Shown here: positions 12,701 to 25,700 of the stretch, in pieces
Numbering within the stretch: position 1 is the stretch's first letter
How the letters are laid out: each line of letters starts with the position of its first letter
Assembly: GCA_025642065.1 (NCBI GenBank)
Contig: JAODUP010000485.1
Span: 124,001 to 188,000, forward strand
Direction of reading: 5' to 3'
Length of the DNA stretch: 64,000 nt
Source: Paralvinella palmiformis
Taxonomy: Eukaryota; Annelida; Polychaeta; Terebellida; Alvinellidae
The notes under the pieces: generated by a model
Seen by the model: the letters and a program-made list of their open reading frames with translations, nothing else
The model's database searches: none
Told to the model about the DNA's origin: nothing
Position numbers and translations under genes: made by a program

Positions 12701-15700
12701 ATCCAACACGCTACCGTTAGACCACTGAGGCGCTGATTCCACAGTAGAGACAGCAGAGATGTAACTCGGACAATGGATAAATACTTGACATCTCCTACAG
12801 CGCAAAGCTACAAAAGATTTACGACGTATGTTATCATTTATGGCATGACCTGATTACATTATGACGAAGATCAAAGTTGACCTATATGACAGCGTACCAT
12901 AGACTTCAACTGAGGCAAAGCAATGACAGCTGTGTTTGGTAGATCACCGGGTTCACTTAAGGACAGTGAAACATTCGTTTATGGGCTCTTTTGTGAACAC
13001 GATAGACTAAATAAGCTGGGGATGAACTTCAAACGTAATGAGGCAAAGTCAAAGATGAAACACCCTTCGTATCTGGCCATACTTGAATTTGAACCCATTA
13101 GTGCTATACATATATTTCTGTCCCATGACAGGTTAGCTAATCAGTGGCTATTTTTCCAAACTCGATTGCCTTCTAAAAGGGGATAAAATAAATGACTGAT
13201 AAATGATATCTAACAACTGATAATGATATGTTTCTGTTTCGTCAAAAAATTAATAAAATCTAAATGTTGCTGTTTTACGGCCACTTTTGTGCACAATGTA
13301 CCTATAGGCTAAATGAGTCAAACGACCTCCAAAGGTAATGAGGCAAAGTGAAAGATGAAACACCCTTCTGATACTTAAAGGACCATTTCATGTTCAAGAA
13401 CCACTCTCGAACTGTTCATGAACCCTGTGCATTGACATGTTCATGAATAGTTCATGATCTTTTTACCAGGGAATAGCCTGGCCGGTGTTTGAACCCAGGT
13501 GCTACAACGTTCTGTCAGAGGTTGTCATCTGTATAATCTTTATGTTGTATGCTTTTAGCTTTTTTAATTTGAAGTAATTTTCCGTTGACATTATATTCAA
13601 GAAGAAAGTAAAACTATTTTCGTTCATTACAGCTTTCCATACATGGCTATTTTTATGAGTCACAGATAGAAGTATGTCTGATGTAAAAAGTACCCCTACT
13701 TATATTTCTTGACTTCTCCAATGTTTTCGATTCTATTGATCATAATATTTTATCAACTTGGCTTGTTTGTTTGTTTGGAGTGGGGGGGGGGGAGTTGTGA
13801 TTTGTTCACTGTGTATATGTTTAATTATTATAAATTATGGATGAAATTAAAGCCGACAATTGGTGTCGTGTATCCAGTAACTTAGCCCTGGAAGTATTAC
13901 TTCCTGGCTAATTAGCAATTCTTTCTCTTCATTTAGTTTTTGGATCAAGTTTTATTCCTGTACGTTGTATACTGAATACACTGGAATTTGATTTTTAGAT
14001 CTCAGATTTATGTCTTTAATTTTTTATTACAAAACTACTTTAGCCTATTAATATGTATCTAAATGCCAGTTCGAATTTTTGAATGATCTGTTTTATTCAC
14101 TGTTCAAAGCAACATTGGACAGGTGTGTTTATAGGACACAGTTTGCTTCATTGATAAGCTGCTCCACAAAGTCGGGGCTGCTACACTAAATGCGCCATAA
14201 CTGTATGGCTTCAGCTGCCAGGAACATGTGGCAGCGGTGGTTTCCTTTTGGGATGACTTACTATTGGACATACTGGTTCACACAGATATTCAAGCATTGA
14301 TGGATTCACAATTTTGGTGATAAAATCATCACTAATTATTTGTCTCAACGGCGATCACATTTCAAGTATTTGAATGTAGTTCATGAATGTTTCTGATTGA
14401 CGACAGTTTCCATGGTCTTTTTGTGTGGTGTTTAGAATGGGTTGTGAGTAACTCATAAACAATTCAAGATTAATTCATCAAGTCATTAGCTTCATCTTAT
14501 CAGGGAAAACTTGCAGAAATCAGATACGAGTTGAGGTTCTCCCTGTTTCGAGTTCATCACTTAACCACAGAGTTAACAGGACCTATTTTTGCAAATTGTT
14601 CCGAGTAGAAATTTTAAAGTGCTTTTCTTCAAGAGGTCTAACGGTAGCGTGTTGGATCACAGATCACAACCCCCCGTGTTCGAATCTCAGCATGGGCATA
14701 TCTGAAGGTTGTTTCATCTTTGACCTTGCTTCATTACCTTTGGAGTTCGCTTGGCACATTTAGCCTACCGCATGCACAAAAGTGGCCGTAAAACACCAGT
14801 CATCATCATCTTCAAGATGCAAGACATCTTTACAGAGCAAATTATAGACTTTATCCCCTTTGAAGAAACAAAATATTCAAAACATTGTGGCACTAAACCT
14901 ACTAAGTAGTTGGAATTTAATTTAGATAAATTGGTTAAGCTTAATGAACATTTTCATATTTATGTCTTTCACCAGGTGATGTGGTTGAGTCCGCATCATG
15001 AGCCGCTGACAAGGAACGATCATGTGATCACAGCTGATAAACGATTCTCCGTTGATCATCCCTATCAGTCGGAATGGAATCTGGAGATAAGCGGCGTTAA
15101 GATGGATGATCGTGGTAATTATACCTGTATGATCAGTTCTACACCTGTACAGAAGAAGATCGTCCATCTGAGAATTGTCTGTAAGTGCTGTTTGCTTTGT
15201 TATCGTTGTAGTTGCTCCTCTGCTCATTGTGGAATATTATTAGCACCAAGCTGGATAAATTGGGGCCTCCTGATTGGTTTATCCTCGGTGTGTAGATTCC
15301 ATCTGAGATTTTTATCTCTGATTGGTTTGTTTCAGAACAGTTAATGAACAATTTTATTATTATGTCGGGTCATATATACTGTGTTTGGGTTTGTTTAGTG
15401 TACTCTAGTCCATCTTTGCGGGCACCTCCATGGTCTAGCGGGAGCGTGTTGGACCACAGATCACTACCGCCCGTGTTCGAATCTCGGCGTGGGCATATCT
15501 GAAGATTGTTTCATCTTTGACTTCGCCTTCATTACCTTGGAGGCCACTCGGCCCATTTAGCCTTATCATGTGCACAAAAGCGGCCGTAAAACACCAGTCA
15601 TCATCAGTATCATCTAGTCCATCTTTGCATTGACAGGACGTATACTGGATAAAAAAACTCACAAGCTAAATATGTCTTCATCAAATATAATATACATCCA

Positions 15701-16228
15701 CTTGAATATCAATAGACTTTCAATAATATGTGTTCTAATGATTTTCTACAGAAGATCTTTTCTCTCATATTATTTAAAACAATGGTCTTTCTTAAGTTGT
15801 AAAAAGCCTCCACCAGATGGGGATACTAGTTAAGATAGTTAGACTGACTGGAAAATGGCGGTTATGAAATATTGTAATTGTAAATGTATGGATTGTTATA
15901 TAAAAAACTTTATTTGATTTTGTATGTTTGTGACTTTTTTATGAGTATAAGTTTTAATAGAAACTCCACAACAACAATATGCTTTTCCACACCGTAATCG
16001 AGTACTACAGTAATTTACATGAGTTAAGATTAACCTTTCCAGCTGTATACACTTTTGTTTCATTTAGTATGTAATCTTTAAAATAAATAAATATGCTTTC
16101 ATGTGTGTGTGTGTAGTACTGACATGCCTTTTTGTGGGATTTGTTTCCCTTGGTACATACCCCATGAACAAATTCCCTAGGTGTGAGTGTCAACAATACT
16201 GAGGCTAAATAGCTCAAATCAACCCAAG

Positions 16229-16260
<32 letters not shown>

Positions 16261-19200
16261 TATTTGCTGGAAGAGGAATGGCATATCTTCTCATATGGAG
16301 TACTTAATGATACATAGGTAAAGTTTATTTTCAAGTGTCCTCATCTTCTCACCTCCTGAGGTGGTCCTCATACATGTACTGTAACTGTGTAAGTTATTTA
16401 ATATTGTTTTAATTCATTCATTTTTAACAATATCATCATGCACATATTTCAGCGGCTCCAACTATAACAAGAAGCTCCGATGATGTGGAGGTAAATACAG
16501 GAAGTGATGTCACAATTCACTGTGAGGCTGAAGGAACGCCTCCACCAATAATATCCTGGTATAGATACACCTACATTGGACACAGGCAAGGTAATGTAGG
16601 GTAAACATCTTGGCTGAAATTTAATGAGAGTGTGATTTAAAAAATGTTGCTGCTGTCGAAGTTATTGTTTCTACATGTGATAATTTATTTTATTATAAAT
16701 GGTGAATTTTGTTAAAATGTATTGAAAAAAAAACAGATAACAATTTATAGTTCGAGACTAAGTTCCCATGAGAAATTCTTTTTTAAAACAAACTTCTGAT
16801 GACATATGATTTGTCTAAAATCGCAATACATCATAGACTATTTGGATCAATACCATCTGATAATGTTATCAATAACCACAACAACAATAATATTGATGAC
16901 TGACCATTAGAAAGGGAGGCAGGATATAATTTTTTAGACCATCTGAACACAAAATGTAATATTGATTGATATGTTTATCAAACATGATGCCAAGTTGAAA
17001 TTGACCACATAATTAATCTCAAATCTTCAATAAAATCTGATTATTGAAGCAATTGAAAGAGAGAATACGATATATACTCTGTGGGTGGTTATTTATTTGG
17101 GGGCAGTTATAAATCTGATTTCTGAAACCTGTCTGTTGTGCAATGTTTCAGTCATTTGTTTGGCTAACGGAGGCATTTGAGAATTATTATAAATAAGACC
17201 TGGTTTCCGGGCCCCTTTTATGTATTGGCTTAGTAATCAGAGCTGATGGCAGATGAAAATGAAAGTCAGATCGTGTTCATATCTAAATGGCTGAGTATGG
17301 ACAAACAACACCCATCAGCATAAACATATTAAGGTCACAGTAATGTTAAAATTCTGAGGTTTGTCAAAATTAGTCAACATAGCCATACTCTGGTAACTAC
17401 CGTAGTCAACTTCCTATGCGATCATTCCATTTCTCATTGCCATAATAATCTGCGTTTAGTCCATAAATGTGCATTGTGATGTTTTTATTGTGACTTTACA
17501 TCGTGATGTTACAGTTGATGTGTTATAGGACTTCATGTTGTGGTTTCAAATCAAGCTCCAACCTATGTTCATGGAAATGTTTCCCTGGGTATTCATCCCT
17601 CGACCATATGCTTCCCTTGATTATCACCTCAACAGGCTAGGGGCACCTCCATGGTCTAGCAGTAGCATGTTAGACCACAGATCACTACCACCCGTGTTCG
17701 AATCCCGGCGTGGACATATCTGAAGGTTGTTTCAACTTTGACTTTGGTTCATTACCTTTGGAGGTTGCTCGGCCCATTTAGCCTACCATGTGCACAAAAG
17801 TGGCCGTAAAACATCAATCATCATCACCTCAACAGCCACAAGAAGAAAATTCACCAATAATTTATTACTGGATGAACTATGAAATGTTGATTATTATATA
17901 CTTGTATTGTGTTAGAGTGTGGATCAATAAAACCACAAACACATAATTATTGCTTTATTGCCTCCGTGGTATAATTGGTAGTGCATTGGATCACAGATCA
18001 CTACCACCCAAGTCCAAATCTTGGCATGGACATATCTGAAGGGTGTTTCATTACTTCGCTTCATTACCTTTGGAGATTGCTCAGCCCATTTAGCCTACCA
18101 TGTGCACAAAAGTGGACATTAAACATCCAACCAAATCAAATCTGATCCAAAAATACGTTAAAATTTCAGAATTAAATCTGAGCTGTCTTACTCTGTAAAC
18201 AAACTGGGGGGGGGGGGGTCATTTAGAAAACTAGAACCTGTTATTGTTCTGTGTTGGTTCTTATTATTATTGTTATATGGCATATTGATCGTTTGTGATT
18301 TTTGTTTGATAAAATTAACATTTCACTTTTTGTAGCTGTTGGTGTAAAGGGAGAGAATCTAACGCTGTATAACGTGAGCCATACTATAGCTGGTACTTAT
18401 GAGTGTTATGCTGATAATGGTATCCTACCTACAGCTAGTGTACTCATCAGGGTAGATGTTACATGTAAGTACTGAGGATCAGATATGACAGAATTCATTC
18501 CTAGGACATTCTGAACTTCGTCATACCACATGTACTCGTATTTATATTAGCTTTACTGTATGATAATAAATAGTTATGTGTTAAATAATATATATATATA
18601 TATAGTACAGACATGGGGTCAATTCAATTCCGGAATTGATTATTTAAAAATATGGAATTGGAATTCATCAATTTTAAATTGGAATTGAAGTTTCCTACAA
18701 AAACTAAATTAAATCCACATATAAATTTACCATTTAATTTTTTAATTCAGTAATATTTCCTCCATGACAATCCTAATTGGAATATAAACTATTCAGAGTA
18801 GATATTCGAAGTAGGTACTTGGAGTACCTACCCAGGGTAAAAAGTATTAGGTGAAAGAGTTGGTAAAAATTGGAAAATTTGGAATTGAAATAGAATTGAT
18901 AAATTTGATGTGGAATTGGAATTGATAAATTTGATGTGGAATTGACCAAATGGAATTAACCCCATGTCTGATATAGTGTATGTGTGTGTGTGTATGTGCT
19001 TGGCGAGTGGTAATAGGTAAAATTGGCTTTTATGTGTTAGTTAGATCTACTCATGTTTTTACTAAACAGTTCATTTAATTTGTAATTATCAGCAACAGTT
19101 TTGTATTTTAATTTGTTTAATTTGATGTTTTAAAACCATAAAGCTGTGAATACCAGCGATAATTAACAATTTCAGCATGATTGGCCATCTTCGTAATGTA

Positions 19201-21347
19201 TAAATATCGCTGATATTTTCGGATGTGAAATCAGTTCTACATACACATACCTCTGCCACTAGTTCGACCTTCTTGATAATTTCAACATGCAGGATAAAAA
19301 AGAAAATGGCATTTTTCTGAAAATAGTATCTGTTAAATTTCACCTCATCTCATATAAAAGTTAGGCGATTTCCCACGATATTGACCGATATACTTACCCC
19401 GACTTGTGCACAACTATATAACATAATCAATTTGAAAACGAAGCTGAAGCTGCGTGCAGTATATTGCAGTTTTAAATTGGTCAACCGAGATTAACCATAA
19501 AAGAAGAAAAACAGAAAATTAGTATCTTGTATAATATTTCCTCTCCATGTTACAGTTGCACCCATTATCACCTTACCTCACCATCGAATTAGTCAGGAGG
19601 AGGATAGAGACACATTCCTACAGTGTAGTATCACGACCAACCCCTTTGTTGACGTACACTGGGAACACGATGGCATGGTCATCACAGAGTCAGATAAGTA
19701 CCAAGTCACCATACAGGAGACTGGGCACTATAACAAGAGTGTATTACTGTTTGTGCGCCATCTAGCAGAGGACGACTTTGGTACTTATACATGTATCGGA
19801 GAAAATCAGTTTGGCCATGACCAGGAGCAAATGGAACTCGTAGGTAAGGTGGATTGCTCTCTCTCTCTCTCTCTCTCTGTCTGTGTGTGTGTCACTGATA
19901 ATCAAATTTGAACAAATGTTTAGGAAACATTTTATGTTATATATGAAACATCATTTCCGATTCTGTCTCGTACACACAAATACACCGTCTCTGATCTGTT
20001 CCACATCTGTACAGAATAAACATGAAAGCAAAATGGAAAGTAGAAATGCATGAATTAATAGCCATCATGGTGATCTAATTGAAGCTAACTGTCTTTTGTG
20101 TTCGTTTTATTTACAGAATGGCAGTCGGGTCATGTTCGCCTCATATGGCCACCAGAGGATGCCATCTCCAACGATGGTCTGAGTGTCATCATTAATTGTA
20201 CCGTTGAGCAGATGAATCACAGGGACAGCATTGCCTGGTGGCATTACGACCGTCAGCTTGGTTATGTCAGATTATTTGAGTCGCATCCAGCAATCAGCAA
20301 ACGGCCGCCAGTTTATCTAAATATGGACAAGTATATGATCGTTGGCCATTATAATCTGATCGTTAAGAACGTATCATTGGCTGATGGTGGAGAATACATG
20401 TGCGAACTCATTGGTCGAGGCAACCACTCAGCGTATATCACCGTTGGTGGTAAGTTCGTTCAAGTAGAAAAGTGTGTGTTCAGGTTATTGTCCGACAGTG
20501 TAATTCTACTTGCCATTTGCTTTCTGTCAGATACCTCTCTTGAACAACATCTATTATAGGGTGTCTCAAATTTGACTGAAAAACTTGACCTGAAGGTTAA
20601 AGGATGTTTGAGGTTTTTTTTGTTCTCTCTGCTTCTCTCAGTTTTATATCTTCAATTGGAAGTGACTTATTTGAACTGTTCGTATGGTTTTCTCAGTATT
20701 TATTCGGACAATATCTAAAGTGGTGTGGGTAGTGTCTGAAATCACGTCTTCTTTATTATGACTTGATCGTGACGTACTACTCTTTCTAGCCGGTTCTTTC
20801 ATTTGGCTCCTTATCTAATTATGTCCCATAAATTGACCCGTTATGTATTAGTACACGAGAGGGAAGTGTTTTGAAAACGTGTATATTAAAGATCCCATGT
20901 TGATACGTAATTTAGACACGAAAAACCACGGACAGGTGGTCAACATTTTGTTGAAAGCTCTATGTTTACATACAGACAACATAAACAAATCAATCTTTTA
21001 CTTAGTCGATAATTTTATCTGTGAAAGTAAATGATTCTAACCAGCACTGAATTGTGTTTAGTATATTAGATTATTGAATTTACTCCACTTGCGTGTAAAA
21101 ATGATATTGTAATATTATATATGAAACTACAACAGTAATTGTATTAAACATGATGTCATAAATACAGAGACATGAAATATATTCAGTAAATAAGAAAATA
21201 AAAATAAATATGTAACCTTGGGTTATTTTGACTTACCCAACATCTCTAGCACTACCCTATCAGTGGTGGGGGAGGAGGTATTTTTAGACATTTTGTATAC
21301 AGAAATACCTCAGATTTGTATGTGCACTACAATACATGCACACACAG

Positions 21348-21384
<37 letters not shown>

Positions 21385-22741
21385 GTGATACAGTATCCAC
21401 ACACTGAAGACTGCTAATTTATTTATCAGTATTAAAAGTTATTAAAGTGCTTTCCACTTCTCCACCACCACACTTATCTCTTGATGCTTACACAGTGGAT
21501 GCTTAAGATGTGTGTGGGCACAGGTATTGGCTATTTATTGCATCTAGCCAATAAGCTAGTTTTTAATACATCAGAAATAGTTAATGGTTGCAACAGGGAG
21601 AAATAACAACAGTCATACTGCTAGCGGGAAGAACCAAAATAGTTATCTGCTTGCCATCAATAAAGGAATATGGTAACGATGAAACGAGCCTTTCATACTT
21701 ATAAATCCAGTAGCAGTTTTCAGCGTGTGGATATTATATTGCATAAAGAGAAATTGTGAAAGAAAGACCAGTATCTATAATTGTCAGTGTGTGAATAAAT
21801 AGCTTTACACACAGATGACTGTATATTGTATTCAAATAAACAGCTTAGTTGCTTAAGCTGTGCCGAATAAGCAACAGCCTGGGGATTCTCCCTGAACAAC
21901 AAAACCTTAGTTGCTTAGAATAGATGATGTCACTGAATAAACACTAAAAGATTGATAGTGATAAAATTGATAATATCATATTGACCCTTGAACTCCATTC
22001 CTTTCAGATCAGTTAGTTTGTCAACAAGGAACGAACACATCCGTCATTTACGAAGGTGGTTTTGCTAGTCTTGCCTGCGGAATGGACTTTTCTGGGCCGA
22101 TTCGTCTGTGGAATTCTGTCTGGAAGCGGCATAACCTGACATTGTCCAGCGTCGATGAGGACCTCGACGAATATATACGCAGGACAGTCACATTTCCCGC
22201 GTATAGCAAAGACTCTGGCCTTTATACTTGCGTTATATCAAACAAAAAGCCACCTTATTACAGTCAGTGTGATATAGTCATAGAAGTCATTGGTGAGGAA
22301 GTTTCTTTTTCTAAGCAATCCCTTTTCCAGTAGATTCAGGTTACATGGGTTCAGCTAATCATGTTTCCTGGTGCAACTAATTTGTAATTATTTTGAAGGT
22401 TTGCAGGTGAGTTTGGTAATACACACAATGTCATGTTTTGATTCACTAGAAAGATAAAGGTATGTGCAATTTCTTCATGACATACCAGCATCTCTGTGCT
22501 GATTCTAACAGCTTGATACTGCGCTATCATGGCTCTGCTAAATGTGTGTATAATATAATATCATATTGTGTTATTGTCTTTGATACAAGCACAATATTAA
22601 TAACATTGCATTGAAAAAAGGAAACATTTTGCCCTTGTTGGTTGGACTAATGGCTATATAGTTCTTGAAAATAACAGATTGGTGGGAAGTTTTTCATATC
22701 ACATTCAAACCTTCTTTTACAAAGTGTGTGTGTTGGAGGGG

Positions 22742-22775
<34 letters not shown>

Positions 22776-25700
22776 TATCATTCAGTGCCTGTGACATTAA
22801 TCATTTTGTTCTGGAGATCTGGTTCATCTTAAACTGTCATGTTACAATATAACATTGATATATGATGTATTTTTCTCTCTCTCCCTCTCTCTAGTGGATG
22901 GCAACTCTCCTCAACCTGTCTGTAAACCAGAAGATTGGAACCTAGCCCCCAGTGACATGTTTATTATAACGGCTGGTGCCATAGCTGGCATCCCTTTATT
23001 GTTTAGTCTGATACTTGCCATCGTCTGTTGGCACTTCAAGAAACAAATCAGATCAAATCGGTAAGTGACAATGGCGTGGCTTTGATATGGCATTGTTGAA
23101 TTAGAAAATGGTTGCTTGTTTTGTTGTTGTCGTTGTGTACTCATTTGCTTTTGCTAATTCGGTGTGGTTTTGATTTAACTGATGTCTTTTAAACAGGGAT
23201 GAAAGCTATCCAGATATTCCTGGTATTCCCTACTTTAGTACTTTAAGAAAGACAATTTCAGGATTTTTTATTCGAAAAACACATTGACGTAATTCCATGA
23301 TTTCCACAATTTCCCAAAACAAGTACATTTACCGATTTCATTTCTGCTTGCTTATAATTTTGTTTTCTGTCATTTTCCTGAATGAATGTCTTCCCTTGAT
23401 TTGTGTCCATCTGGCCTTTGATATTAGTAAATAAACAAGTTATGTCAGTTCTGTCAATATTATAAAGATAACACAAATATTTTAACAGATACATGTAGTA
23501 TTACATACATATGGATCAACAAAGCATGGACGGCAGACAAAATAGTACACAGAGTTGTGGTTAAATTATCATATTTAATACACGAATGCCTACTGGAGTT
23601 AGCCCAATGTATTTCCAACATTATGAACACTGTTTATATAGATCTTAATAAGAGTAGGTAATTTTGTAAGTAAGTAATTTATTTTTCACAATTTCCAATC
23701 ATGATAATAATAACAATGAGATTTGAAAGTTAAAATATATTAATATAACATACAAACAATATGGAAATTGTGGGACCACTATAGCATGTGCTGTCTTCCT
23801 ACTAGCTCCTATAAATAATATTATTATCAGAACGTACGAGATATGAAACATATTAATTTGGCAATGAGGAGTAATGGATTCATGTTGTCCTAAATAATAG
23901 CTAAGCTAAAACATCATTGTATCAGAGAAGTAGAGATGGCATGCATCCTTTCAAATCAAACCAGGACAATATATTTTATATAACATAGCACACAGAGATG
24001 AGGACACCAACATAACATCCCAAAATAGACAGCCATTAAATAGAGCAAAGTACAGCACTTACTTTGAGCCACAATCATTACAATAATCATAGGTGCATTT
24101 AACAGAGCTATGGTAAGCACTCCAGAAATATGTTTTCAATTGGTGCTTGGTATGTGCTCAAGATGAATTATTCGGAATCGTACTAAACCATTTATTCCAT
24201 ATTTGTGGAAATGTATATAATGGGAGTTTGCTAGCAAAATAGCACTTGCAATGTGTGATATAAAACAAATTGGTTTGTCTGGTTGTGTGGATAGTTTGAA
24301 TTTGATGGTTAAATTGGAATGTTGAATTAAATGATATAAGATGGCGGATACATTGTTTTAGTCGTGTAGGTCGTGTGTGTTGTGCTTTATGCTTGGTATG
24401 TTGTAGTTACTATCTATGGGGTCAGTTTCATTCCACAACTGGAATTAGTAATTTTTTAATGGAATTGTTAATGATAAATCTGGAATTTGAATTGACTCCA
24501 GGGAATAATTCGGCATTTTGATTACCTTTCACATTTTTTTAAATTTATTCCCACTGCTGGTACCTGTTATGTGTGTGTGCTGTATAAATTCATATACAGA
24601 ATTGGAATTAAGTTGGAATGGGTCTACTCTGAATTGGTAATCTTAATTTATTATGTGGAATTGTAATTGAACCCCTGTCAGTAATTACTCAGTACTATTT
24701 AGATTTGTTGTTTTTATTTTCTCAATCATTATCTGACAGTTGTTGATGTATGTACTGCTATAATAACAGCTTAAAATGAATATATATATATGTATATATA
24801 TACAGAGAGAGAGAGAGAGACACACCAGGGTTCACACAGGTCCTTGAAAACCTGGAATTTGAAAATTTGGCTTCCAGGCCTGGAATTTTTGTAGAGGTCC
24901 TTGAAAGTCCTGTAATCTATATTTCTAATCATAAGCATACGGGAATTCAGTCTTTACACTTCTTCCGAAATATGGATGTATTTTTTGCGCGTTAAGAGTT
25001 CGTGAATTCATTGAAAAGGTCCTTGAATTTTACATTGGAAGGTCCTGGAATCTAAGATGTCAAAATGTGTATGAACCGTGCACACACACCTTTGGCTGCT
25101 TGGACTGTTATATCTATTACATAAAAGGGAACTATAAGAAGGCAGCACTAATCGATATGATAAATTTCTTCAGATGCTAAAAATATAACTACAAACTATT
25201 GGTATAGCTTGATGCTTATTGTTGGTGAATGTGGTTCTTAGCATAATTGAGACAGCTTTCATACTTCTATTAGCTGTAAGTTTAACTGAAGTAAATAGCT
25301 TGGCAAACATTTTTTCTGTACAGTCAACTCTGTTTGGTTGTCATTCCAGAGGAACAAGTTATGACCATATACCCACTCAATATACAGAAGGCAGCCATGT
25401 AAACTCTCATATGCCATCATTTACTAACTTAAGAGAGAGAGACTAATTTCAAATGGCACATGATATCAAAGGCATGATACTTATTTTCTCTTTAGCAAGT
25501 TTGTCCCTTTTCAATATCATTTACTGTGTTTGTTTACCTATACCGTGTGGGAAGTAGACCTAGAGACCACGAGAAATACTTTATTTTTAATGGATTTTAT
25601 CCATAAACAAACCAAACAGCTCAGTTATGATGCTACTCTATAGCTCATCATGGCCAGGTTTACTTTCTATTGGCTCAATGATAGTGCTGTGAAATACAAA

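Larger units (their letters stand above)
11026..14975. other. gene 1 intron 2 (3.9 kb)
   Basis: Holds a pyrimidine-rich (TCTC)n region at about 11935-12065, a SINE-B-like element, a compound microsatellite, four SINE-A copies (three on the - strand, one on the + strand) and a G-run near 13782. No other exon could be supported. Confidence 0.7.
16591..18335. other. gene 1 intron 4 (1.7 kb)
   Basis: Contains two plus-strand SINE-A copies (17636-17822 and 17957-18125) and a G-run near 18206-18217. The first 1 kb is unassigned. Confidence 0.6.
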